A DNA stretch of 22,681 nucleotides, taken from positions 1-22,681 of the forward strand of contig JBMSQF010000043.1 in NCBI GenBank assembly GCA_049423145.1. The letters run 5' to 3'. The position numbers were made by a program, and so were the translations under genes. Shown in pieces: positions 13,561-19,820 of the stretch. Source of the DNA: RFTU01 sp049423145. GTDB taxonomy: Bacteria; Pseudomonadota; Gammaproteobacteria; Burkholderiales; Burkholderiaceae_C. How positions within the stretch are numbered: position 1 is the first letter of the stretch; the number at the start of each line of letters is the position of its first letter. The notes under the pieces are model-generated. The model searched no databases. It was not told the origin of the DNA and saw only the letters and a list, made by a program, of their open reading frames with translations.

Positions 13561-15354
13561 TCACAGGTCTTCCGAACCGAGCAGCATCTCCGTGATGCCC
13601 TTGCCGGCCTGCACCATGGGCCAAACGTTTTCCGTGGGGTCGGTGCGAACGTCCAGGAAGACGGTGCGGTCCTTCAGGCGCAGCATTTCCTTCAGTGCGG
13701 GCTCCACTTCCGAGGGCTTTTCAATCTTCAAGCCCACATGTCCGTAGGCCTCGGCCAGCTTCACGAAATCAGGCAAGGCGTCCATGTAGCTGTGCGAGTA
13801 GCGGCCGCCATACTGCAGTTGCTGCCATTGGCGCACCATGCCGAGATAGCGGTTGTTGAGTGAGACCACCTTGACCGGCGTCTGGTACTGCTGGCAGGTG
13901 GACAGCTCCTGGATGCACATCTGGATCGAGCCTTCGCCGGTGATGCAGAAGACCTCCGAGTCGGGCTTGGCCAGCTTGATGCCCATGGCATAGGGCAAGC
14001 CCACGCCCATGGTGCCCAGGCCGCCGGAGTTGATCCAGCGGCGGGGCTCCATGAAGGGGAAGTACTGCGCGGCCCACATCTGGTGTTGGCCCACGTCGGA
14101 GGTGATGTAGGTGTCGATGTCCTTGGTCAGGCGTGCCAGCGTCTCCACCACGAACTGAGGCTTGATGACCTCGTCGCTCTTGCGATAGGCCAGGCAATCG
14201 CGTTTGCGCCATTCGTTGATCTGGCTCCACCAGGCATTGAGGTCGGACGGGGCCGGGCGCTGGGTGGTGGCCTTGATCTGTGAGATGAGTTCCTGCAGAA
14301 CGTCCTTGACATCGCCCACGATGGGAATGTCGACCTTGACCCGCTTGGAGATCGAGGAGGGATCGATGTCCACATGGATGATCTTGCGTTCCACCTGCGC
14401 GAAATGCGCTGGGTTGCCGATGACGCGGTCGTCAAAGCGCGCACCCACGGCCAGCAGCACGTCGCAGTTCTGCATGGTCATGTTGGCTTCGTAGGTGCCG
14501 TGCATGCCCAGCATCCCCAGGAAGCGCGGGTCGGCGGCCGAACTCGCCCCGAGGCCCATGAGGGTGTTGGTCACCGGGAACCCGAGCAGCTCGTTGAGTT
14601 CCCGCAGCTCCGCGGCGGCCTCGCCAAGGATCACGCCGCCGCCGGCATAGAGGTAGGGCCGTTTGGCCGACAAGAGCAGTTGCACTGCCTTGCGGATCTG
14701 GCCGCCGTGCCCCTTGCGCGCCGGCGCGTAGGAACGCATCTCCACGGTTTCGGGGTAGTGGAAGGGCGCCGTCTTCAGCGAAACGTCCTTGGGGATGTCC
14801 ACCACCACGGGACCGGGCCGGCCGGTGCGCGCGATGTGGAAGGCCTTCTTCATGGTCAGGGCCAGGTCTTTGACATCCTTGACGAGGAAGTTGTGCTTGA
14901 CGATCGGGCGCGTGATGCCCACGGTGTCGCATTCCTGGAAGGCATCCAGACCGATGGCCGGGGTGGGCACCTGTCCGGTGATGATCACCATGGGGATGCT
15001 GTCCATGTAGGCCGTGGCGATGCCGGTGATGGCGTTGGTGACGCCCGGACCGCTGGTGACCAGCGCCACGCCGACCTGACCGGTGGCGCGCGCGTATCCG
15101 TCGGCCGCGTGAACCGCCGCCTGCTCATGCCGCACCAGCACATGCTGGATGGACTCCTGCTGGTACAGCGCGTCGTAGATGTAGAGCACGGCACCACCAG
15201 GGTAGCCCCAGAGGTACTGCACGCCTTCGGCCTGCAGGCAGCGAACGAGGATTTCCGACCCATTGGGGTCGGGGGCGTTGTGTTGGGATTGGTTCGAGGC
15301 GGCACGACCGTCCAGGGTCGCGGCGCGCTTGACATCCGCGGGTGATATGTCCAT
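13561..15354 (-). CDS. ilvI: Acetolactate synthase catalytic (large) subunit
   Basis: A thiamine-diphosphate enzyme that makes acetolactate from two pyruvates, or acetohydroxybutyrate from pyruvate and 2-ketobutyrate; first common step for branched-chain amino acids. It has 597 residues. About 30 residues of Asn/Ala-rich extension precede the conserved GSEILVRCLQAEGVQYLWGYPGG start. The catalytic Glu77 lies in VRHEQAAVHAADGYAR. The thiamine/Mg motif begins near 473 as GEGSIQMCIQEL and ends in LNN near 499-501. The usual motif is GDGS; GEGS keeps an acidic metal ligand and I believe it is typical of this lineage. It resembles E. coli IlvI more than IlvB. The start ATG at 15352-15354 has GAGG 6 nt upstream. 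The 5' leader is long, with the promoter probably near the 15531-15555 inverted repeat. Confidence 0.96.
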   Translation of the reverse strand: MDISPADVKRAATLDGRAASNQSQHNAPDPNGSEILVRCLQAEGVQYLWGYPGGAVLYIYDALYQQESIQHVLVRHEQAAVHAADGYARATGQVGVALVTSGPGVTNAITGIATAYMDSIPMVIITGQVPTPAIGLDAFQECDTVGITRPIVKHNFLVKDVKDLALTMKKAFHIARTGRPGPVVVDIPKDVSLKTAPFHYPETVEMRSYAPARKGHGGQIRKAVQLLLSAKRPYLYAGGGVILGEAAAELRELNELLGFPVTNTLMGLGASSAADPRFLGMLGMHGTYEANMTMQNCDVLLAVGARFDDRVIGNPAHFAQVERKIIHVDIDPSSISKRVKVDIPIVGDVKDVLQELISQIKATTQRPAPSDLNAWWSQINEWRKRDCLAYRKSDEVIKPQFVVETLARLTKDIDTYITSDVGQHQMWAAQYFPFMEPRRWINSGGLGTMGVGLPYAMGIKLAKPDSEVFCITGEGSIQMCIQELSTCQQYQTPVKVVSLNNRYLGMVRQWQQLQYGGRYSHSYMDALPDFVKLAEAYGHVGLKIEKPSEVEPALKEMLRLKDRTVFLDVRTDPTENVWPMVQAGKGITEMLLGSEDL

Positions 15355-15382
15355 ATCAGACCTCAGTGATTTTCTCTAACGA

Positions 15383-15418
15383 AAAACCGTCGGTGCCCCT
15401 CTTCGCGTGCCCGGTTTT
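15383..15418 (-). other. Weak hairpin in the ilvI leader
   Basis: AAAACCG (15412-15418) can pair with CGGTTTT (15383-15389) across a 22-nt loop, followed by TCG. It resembles a poor attenuator terminator, but the leader has no ORF rich in Ile, Val or Leu, so I do not call attenuation. Apart from this, the small CTCAC/GTGAG hairpin (15430-15443) and the inverted repeat at 15531-15555, I see nothing in 15355-15598. Confidence 0.2.
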
Positions 15419-15530
15419 CGGAACGGACACTCACCCTTGTGAGGTGGATTCAGGACGTAGCGGATCAGCGTCGGGCTTCCGGGTCGGTTGACCGGCGCTA
15501 GATCGGGGAGCGGGGTAACAGAACCCAGGA

Positions 15531-15555
15531 TTATGTCATGCAGTCCATGACATAA
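15531..15555. promoter_or_regulatory. Perfect inverted repeat between ilvI and the sigma-factor gene: likely operator
   Basis: Arms TTATGTCATG and CATGACATAA, 10 bp each and perfect, around CAGTC. It is the only such palindrome I saw in a non-coding gap. It lies between two divergent genes, 176 nt from the ilvI start and 43 nt from the sigma-factor start. Each outer end forms a -10-like hexamer (CATAAT reading toward ilvI, CATAAA reading toward the sigma gene), so a dimeric regulator bound here would block or control both directions. The protein that binds it is unknown. Confidence 0.65.
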
Positions 15556-15598
15556 ACTTTCAGCATGCCAAGCAGCACGGCACGGAACCGGCACGACC

Positions 15599-16168
15599 TT
15601 GTCCACTGAGCAGGAACTCAACGCCTTCCTCAAGGAAGTCGAGCGCCGCGCCTTCAAGCGCACCGTCTATGCCGTGCGGGATGAGGACGCTGCGCTGGAC
15701 ATCGTGCAGGACGCGATGATCCGGCTGGCGGAAAACTATGGCGACCGCCCCTGCGACGAGTGGCCGGCCCTCTTCCAGCGGATCCTGTCCAACGCGACAC
15801 TGGACTGGTTCCGTAGGCGCCGCACCCGGGAATCGGTCCTGCAGAACTTTTCCGCCTTCCAAGCCTCTGACGAAGAGGGCGAAGAAGTCGACCTGCTGGA
15901 GTTTCTCGAGGGCGCCGGGGATGCCCGCCCCGATGAGGCCGGCGAGGGCCTCTTGCTGAGAAAGCAGACGCTGACCCTGCTGGAACATGAGATTTCGCGG
16001 CTGCCGGCGCGTCAACGGGAAGCCTTCCTGCTGCGTTATTGGGAAGAGTTGGATGTCAGTGAGACGGCTGAGGCCATGGGTTGCTCGGAGGGCAGCGTGA
16101 AGACACACTGCTCCCGGGCCGTGCATGCTTTGGCCAAAGCGCTGAAAGACAGAGGGTTGACACCATGA
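15599..16168 (+). CDS. RNA polymerase sigma factor, ECF-like sigma-70 family
   Basis: A 189-residue alternative sigma factor. Region 2 occupies about 15-78, including DAALDIVQDAMIRLAEN and the DWFRRRRTR end, and region 4 about 125-183, with LPARQREAFLLRYWEELDVSETAEAMGCSEGSVKTHCSRA as the helix-turn-helix. The linker at about 79-118 is long and very acidic (a DEEGEEVD cluster), more than in most ECF factors. The start is a TTG with no good ribosome site; no in-frame ATG lies before residue 40, so TTG is the best choice and translation may be inefficient. The stop overlaps the ATG of the next gene (ATGA). It heads a plus-strand gene row with DUF3619 and DUF3106 proteins, an order I recognise from other Burkholderiales. 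Its target promoters are unknown. Confidence 0.88.
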   Translation: MSTEQELNAFLKEVERRAFKRTVYAVRDEDAALDIVQDAMIRLAENYGDRPCDEWPALFQRILSNATLDWFRRRRTRESVLQNFSAFQASDEEGEEVDLLEFLEGAGDARPDEAGEGLLLRKQTLTLLEHEISRLPARQREAFLLRYWEELDVSETAEAMGCSEGSVKTHCSRAVHALAKALKDRGLTP

Positions 16169-16644
16169 ACACGCGAGTACCGGGCCGGGCACCGATCGAA
16201 GACGAAGTGGGCATGCTGCTGGCTGCCCGCCTGAACGAGTCCTTGCCCAGCCTGGGCGCGGACATCGGCGAGCGGCTGCGGTTTGCCCGGGAGCGCGCAG
16301 TCGCCCGGGCGCGGGTGGCGCGCGCGCAGGCGTTTGCCGCTGCCCCCGCCTGGCAAGGCGCCGCCTCCTTGGGCTTGGCCGGTGCGGGCGGCACCTGGTC
16401 GGCCGGTTTGATGATGCCCGGGCGCTCGGCGCCCGGCAGTGGCGGCTCCTGGTGGGCCAAACTCGTCTCCGCCCTGCCCCTGGTGATCCTGGCGCTGGGT
16501 TTCGTGGCCATTCAGGACACGCTGCTGGAACGCCAGATCCAGGCGGCGGCCGAAGTCGACGCGGCCCTGCTGGCCGACGATCTGCCCCCACAGGCCTACT
16601 CCGACCCGGGGTTTGCCGAATTTCTGCGACGGCAAGAACGCTGA
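16165..16644 (+). CDS. DUF3619 family protein, single membrane span
   Basis: A 159-residue protein of unknown function. Residues 1-55 are soluble and helical (EDEVGMLLAARLNESLPSLG, then an Arg/Ala-rich helix around RLRFARERAVARARVARAQ). A Gly/Ala-rich stretch follows, then one membrane helix at about 107-122 (LVSALPLVILALGFVA) and a short acidic C-terminal part ending in PPQAYSDPGFAEFLRRQER. The start overlaps the sigma-factor stop by ATGA, with AGAGGG 8 nt upstream; an earlier in-frame start inside the sigma gene is rejected. The overlap, the cytosolic N-terminus and the single span resemble a membrane anti-sigma factor, which is inference only. The family name is from recognition of gene order and sequence style. 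Confidence 0.82.
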   Translation: MNTRVPGRAPIEDEVGMLLAARLNESLPSLGADIGERLRFARERAVARARVARAQAFAAAPAWQGAASLGLAGAGGTWSAGLMMPGRSAPGSGGSWWAKLVSALPLVILALGFVAIQDTLLERQIQAAAEVDAALLADDLPPQAYSDPGFAEFLRRQER

Positions 16645-16653
16645 CCCCACCGG

Positions 16654-17652
16654 ATGAACCGCGTCCCTCTGCACAGCCGACGCCCCGCCGGGACCACCGC
16701 CGTCGCTGGTGTCCTGGGCCTGTGCGTCGTGGCTGCGCTGGTGGGCTGGCTGTGGCGCCCTTCCAAGACCATGCCGGGTGTCCCGGCTCCGTTGGCGGCC
16801 TCCGCTCCGGTCGCCCCTGCACCGGCCAGTGCGCCCGACAACCCGGCCCAGGCGCGCCGGCAACTGGCGCTTTCAGGGCGCTGGGCTCGACTCTCGGGCC
16901 GCGACCAGGCCATCCTGGCCCCGCTGCGTGAAGACTGGCCGGAACTCAGTGCGGACCAGCGCCAAAAGTGGCTGGACCTCGCCCTGCGCTTTCCTTCGCT
17001 TCAAGTGGACGAACAGCAGCGGATTCAAGACCGCATGCGGCAGTGGGCCCTGCTCTCGCCCGCCGAACGCGGCGCGGCCCGGCTGAACTTTCAGGAGATT
17101 CGGCAACTCTCCGCACAGGACCGTCTCGAGCAGTGGGAGGCCTACCGGGGGCTTGCACCGAGCGAGCGCAAGGAACTGGCCGTCAAGGCCCAGTCGGCCG
17201 GTCAGTCCCCGGCGGTACCCCGTCGGGCCGATCCGTCGGCGCCGGTGCCGAAATCCAGCGGCGTGGCCGCGGAGGCCGTGGCCGGTTCTGGCCTGGTCGC
17301 CCGGCCGGTTGGGGGCACAGTGGTCCAGGCGCCCATCGGTGCCACGACCCAACTGGTGTCACAGCTGCCCCCAACGCCCGGCCCCGCACCGGCGGGCCCC
17401 AAGATCGCAGCCCAACCGGGCATGGTGGATCCGGCCACGCTGCTGCCGCAAGCGCGCTTGGCGCGCAGCCCGCAGCCTCCTGCCGGCGCAGCCGCCGAGG
17501 GAACCCCCAGCAACGAGGAATCCAGCCCTGGGGGCAGCGCGGCAAATCCCGCCCCCACCAACGCCCCCGCGCCGGCGCAATCACCCACGGCAGCCCCCGT
17601 GCCCACAGCACCCGCACCGGCCCCCGTGCCCAGCACCAGCGGCGCCCAGTGA
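16654..17652 (+). CDS. DUF3106 domain protein with Pro/Ala-rich tail
   Basis: A 332-residue protein of unknown function. A membrane anchor or signal segment lies at about 14-34 (TTAVAGVLGLCVVAALVGWLW), then an Ala/Pro linker, then the DUF3106 domain at about 75-178. The domain is built of repeated units with a conserved Trp: W77, W95, W106, W131 and W161, each near LS or L-x-P and (D/E)-(Q/R)-(R/Q) pieces such as LSGRDQAIL, LSADQRQKW, LSPAERGAA and LAPSERKEL. Residues from about 183 to the end are low-complexity Pro/Ala/Gly, probably disordered and periplasmic. It starts 9 nt after the DUF3619 stop with no clear ribosome site, so coupled translation is likely. A periplasmic partner of the DUF3619 protein is a guess. 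Confidence 0.82.
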   Translation: MNRVPLHSRRPAGTTAVAGVLGLCVVAALVGWLWRPSKTMPGVPAPLAASAPVAPAPASAPDNPAQARRQLALSGRWARLSGRDQAILAPLREDWPELSADQRQKWLDLALRFPSLQVDEQQRIQDRMRQWALLSPAERGAARLNFQEIRQLSAQDRLEQWEAYRGLAPSERKELAVKAQSAGQSPAVPRRADPSAPVPKSSGVAAEAVAGSGLVARPVGGTVVQAPIGATTQLVSQLPPTPGPAPAGPKIAAQPGMVDPATLLPQARLARSPQPPAGAAAEGTPSNEESSPGGSAANPAPTNAPAPAQSPTAAPVPTAPAPAPVPSTSGAQ

Positions 17653-17715
17653 ACCCATCCCGGTGCGGCCATGGGCCCATGGGCGGGTGGCCGGGCTCGC
17701 GCAGACGGGGCCCCT

Positions 17716-17721
17716 TAAGAT
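17716..17721 (+). promoter_or_regulatory. Candidate -10 box for the RDD-dgkA segment
   Basis: TAAGAT ends 7 nt before the GTG at 17729, in the only gap of any size (about 70 nt) in this row of genes. Transcription would start at or next to that GTG. No clear -35 is visible. Confidence 0.35.
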
Positions 17722-17728
17722 GCGCCGT

Positions 17729-18337
17729 GTGAGCGCCAACCCCGACCCCGCCCCCTCCTCAACGCCCGCGCCGTCCACCGACGCCGCCCCCACCCACTCG
17801 GCGCAAGCCCTTGCACCAGGCCTGTGGCGCCGGATGGCCTGCTTCGTCTATGAGGGCGTGATCCTCTTTGGGGTGGTGATGATTGCGGGCTACCTCTACT
17901 CCACCCTCACCCAGCAGCGCCACGCCCTCCAGGGCCAATGGGGTCTGCGCACCTTCCTGTTTCTGGTGCTGGGGATCTACTTCATCTGGTTCTGGTCACG
18001 CGGCGGGCAAACGGTGGCCATGAAAGCCTGGCATGTGCGCCTGGTCGATGCCCAGGGCCAGCCGGTGAGCCAGCAGCGGGCATTGGCCCGCTACCTGCTG
18101 TCGTGGTTGTGGTTTGTGCCTGCGCTGGGCGCTGCGGGATGGGCCGGGCTGGACAGCAGCGCCCAGATCTTCGGCCTGATGACCGTGGGTGTGGTGGCCT
18201 ACGCGCTTTTGGCGCGTTTGCACCCCCAGCGCCAGTTCTGGCACGACGTGGTGTGCGGTACGCGCCTGATCGATTGGCGCCCGGCCCTGCCGCCCAAGCG
18301 GAAGAAGGGTGCCGAGACGGCCGCGGCTGACGCATGA
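17729..18337 (+). CDS. RDD family membrane protein
   Basis: A 202-residue inner-membrane protein of the RDD family, whose roles are mostly unknown (some members affect ion or compatible-solute transport). After a Pro/Ala/Thr-rich start it has four likely membrane helices: around VYEGVILFGVVMIAGYLYS, LRTFLFLVLGIYFIWFW, YLLSWLWFVPALGAAGWAGL and FGLMTVGVVAYALL. RDD landmarks are GLWRRMACFVYEGVIL at the first helix, GGQTVAMKAWHVRLVD in the middle and QFWHDVVCGTRLID at the end. The start is uncertain: GTG at 17729 (chosen because of the -10-like box) or the in-frame ATG at 17720; the open frame further upstream is antisense-free but lies inside the DUF3106 gene and is rejected. Its stop overlaps the dgkA start (ATGA). 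Confidence 0.88.
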   Translation: MSANPDPAPSSTPAPSTDAAPTHSAQALAPGLWRRMACFVYEGVILFGVVMIAGYLYSTLTQQRHALQGQWGLRTFLFLVLGIYFIWFWSRGGQTVAMKAWHVRLVDAQGQPVSQQRALARYLLSWLWFVPALGAAGWAGLDSSAQIFGLMTVGVVAYALLARLHPQRQFWHDVVCGTRLIDWRPALPPKRKKGAETAAADA

Positions 18338-18714
18338 ACGAACACCCCCTGAAGGGCAAGCGCGGGCTCAAGCGGATTGTGAATGCGACCGTGTACTCCG
18401 TGCGCGGCCTGCGCGCGGCGTGGGAACACGAAAGCGCCTTTCGGCAGGAGGTGGTGCTGTCGGTGTTCATGCTGCCGGCGGCACTGTGGCTGGGAACCAC
18501 CTGGCTCGAGCGCGCCTTCCTCATCGCCACCGTGGTGCTGGTGCTGGCGGCCGAGCTCTTGAACTCGGCTGTGGAAGCCGCCGTCGATCGGGTGTCGATG
18601 GACATGCACCCCCTGGCCGGTCGCGCCAAGGACATGGGCAGTGCGGCCGTCTTCTTCACCCTGCTGCTGTGCGGCGGCACCTGGGCCGCAGCGCTCTGGG
18701 CCCGAATTTTCTGA
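18334..18714 (+). CDS. dgkA: Diacylglycerol kinase DgkA
   Basis: A small trimeric inner-membrane kinase that phosphorylates diacylglycerol to phosphatidic acid, recycling lipid left over from periplasmic glucan or lipopolysaccharide modification. It has 126 residues with three membrane helices. Residues matching the E. coli active site are present at a constant offset of five: Glu33, Glu39, Glu74, Asn77 and Glu81, the last three in AELLNSAVEAAVDRVS. The start ATG overlaps the RDD stop, so translation is coupled. It precedes a LOG-family gene by 12 nt. Confidence 0.96.
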   Translation: MNEHPLKGKRGLKRIVNATVYSVRGLRAAWEHESAFRQEVVLSVFMLPAALWLGTTWLERAFLIATVVLVLAAELLNSAVEAAVDRVSMDMHPLAGRAKDMGSAAVFFTLLLCGGTWAAALWARIF

Positions 18715-18726
18715 AGAAAGGAATCG

Positions 18727-19356
18727 ATGAAAGCCGTCCCGACCTCCAACAACATGGCGATGACGCCGTCGTGGTCCTTGTGCGTCTACTGCGGGTCGCG
18801 CTTCGGTGATCAGGAAGCCTACCGAGAGGCCGCGGAAGCCACGGGCCGACTGTTGGCACAGACCGGGGGACGGCTGGTGTACGGCGGTGGGCGCGTGGGC
18901 CTGATGGGGACCGTGGCCGATGGGGCCCTGGCCCACGGCGCCTCCGTGGTGGGCGTGATCCCCGATGCGCTGATGAAGCGCGAGGTGGGCCATGCCGGTG
19001 TGCAGGAACTGCACGTGGTGCAGACCATGCACGAACGAAAGATGCTGATGGCCGAGCAATCGGACGCGTTTCTGGCGCTGCCCGGCGGCATCGGCACCAT
19101 GGAGGAAGTCTTCGAGATGTGGTCCTGGCAGCAACTGGGCTACCACGCCAAACCGGTGGGACTGCTGAATGTGGCGGGCTACTACGATGCGCTGATCGTG
19201 TTCCTGCGCGAAGGGCTGGAGCGCGGATTCCTCAGCGCCGAGCAGCATGCGGCCCTGCTGGTCGATGACGACCTGCCGCGGCTGATGGAGGCGCTGCGCC
19301 TGCGGGCGCTGGCGGTTCGCGGCGCGGCTGCGAAGACGGATTACAGCCGCACCTGA
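18727..19356 (+). CDS. LOG-family (TIGR00730) nucleoside-5'-monophosphate phosphoribohydrolase
   Basis: A Rossmann-fold enzyme of the 'lonely guy' family. Relatives release the base from cytokinin riboside monophosphates or hydrolyse AMP-type nucleotides; the bacterial substrate here is unknown. It has 209 residues. The family motif PGGIGTMEE is at 119-127, and MHERK, which helps bind phosphate, at 101-105. YGGGRVGLMG at 52-61 is also conserved. The ATG start has AGAAAGGA upstream. Methionines at 10 and 12 are alternative starts nearer the conserved SLCVYCGSR. It is last in the plus-strand row and converges on glnB; I see no convincing terminator in the 57-nt gap. Confidence 0.93.
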   Translation: MKAVPTSNNMAMTPSWSLCVYCGSRFGDQEAYREAAEATGRLLAQTGGRLVYGGGRVGLMGTVADGALAHGASVVGVIPDALMKREVGHAGVQELHVVQTMHERKMLMAEQSDAFLALPGGIGTMEEVFEMWSWQQLGYHAKPVGLLNVAGYYDALIVFLREGLERGFLSAEQHAALLVDDDLPRLMEALRLRALAVRGAAAKTDYSRT

Positions 19357-19413
19357 CGGCGGCGGGCGTGCCCGACCCGGCAGTTGGTGGATTCGATCGG
19401 ATCGGGCTGCGGA

Positions 19414-19752
19414 TCAGACCGCCGATTCGTCGCGCTCGCCGGTGCGGATGCGGATGACCTGCTCCACCGGCGTGACGAAGATCTTGCCGTCGCCGATTTT
19501 GCCGGTCTTGGCCGCTGCGATGATGGCCTCGACCACCCGGTCGACATCGCCGTCCTTGACCACCACCTCTACCTTGACCTTGGGCAGGAAGTCCACCACG
19601 TACTCGGCACCCCGGTACAACTCGGTGTGGCCTTTCTGGCGGCCAAAGCCCTTGACCTCGGTGACCGTCAGACCCGACGCGCCCACATCAGCCAGCGCCT
19701 CGCGGACTTCCTCGAGTTTGAACGGCTTGATGACGGCGGTGATCTGTTTCAT
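19414..19752 (-). CDS. glnB: Nitrogen regulatory protein PII
   Basis: A trimeric signal protein that senses 2-oxoglutarate, ATP/ADP and, through uridylylation, glutamine; it controls GlnE, NtrB and other targets. It has 112 residues. The T-loop carries the uridylylation site Tyr51 in ELYRGAEYVVDFLP, the site GFGRQKGHTE lies just before it, and GDGKIFVTPVEQVIRIRTGE is the C-terminal signature. The start is the ATG at 19750-19752, with GGAG about 7 nt upstream; a frame extending to 19815 is rejected because the PII fold begins MKQITAVIKPF. The gene lies 68 nt downstream of nadE and not beside amtB, so glnB is preferred over glnK. Confidence 0.95.
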   Translation of the reverse strand: MKQITAVIKPFKLEEVREALADVGASGLTVTEVKGFGRQKGHTELYRGAEYVVDFLPKVKVEVVVKDGDVDRVVEAIIAAAKTGKIGDGKIFVTPVEQVIRIRTGERDESAV

Positions 19753-19820
19753 GAGGGAACTCCAGGTCTCGGTGAAGGGCAAGCGTGCCGGGCCCAGGGC
19801 CTGCGCACCATCCACTTGAT

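Noticed and set aside
15355..15530. Attenuator ahead of ilvI
   Set aside because: There is a weak AAAACCG/CGGTTTT hairpin, but no short ORF rich in Ile, Val or Leu; a 23-codon GTG frame (15365-15436) lacks them in a cluster.
15565..15609. 14-codon ORF from ATG 15565 just before the sigma factor
   Set aside because: It is out of frame with the sigma gene, has no ribosome site and no informative composition.
19357..19413. Terminator between the convergent LOG gene and glnB
   Set aside because: Only a 5-bp CGGGC/GCCCG pair with a 2-nt loop and no T-run on either strand; too weak to call.
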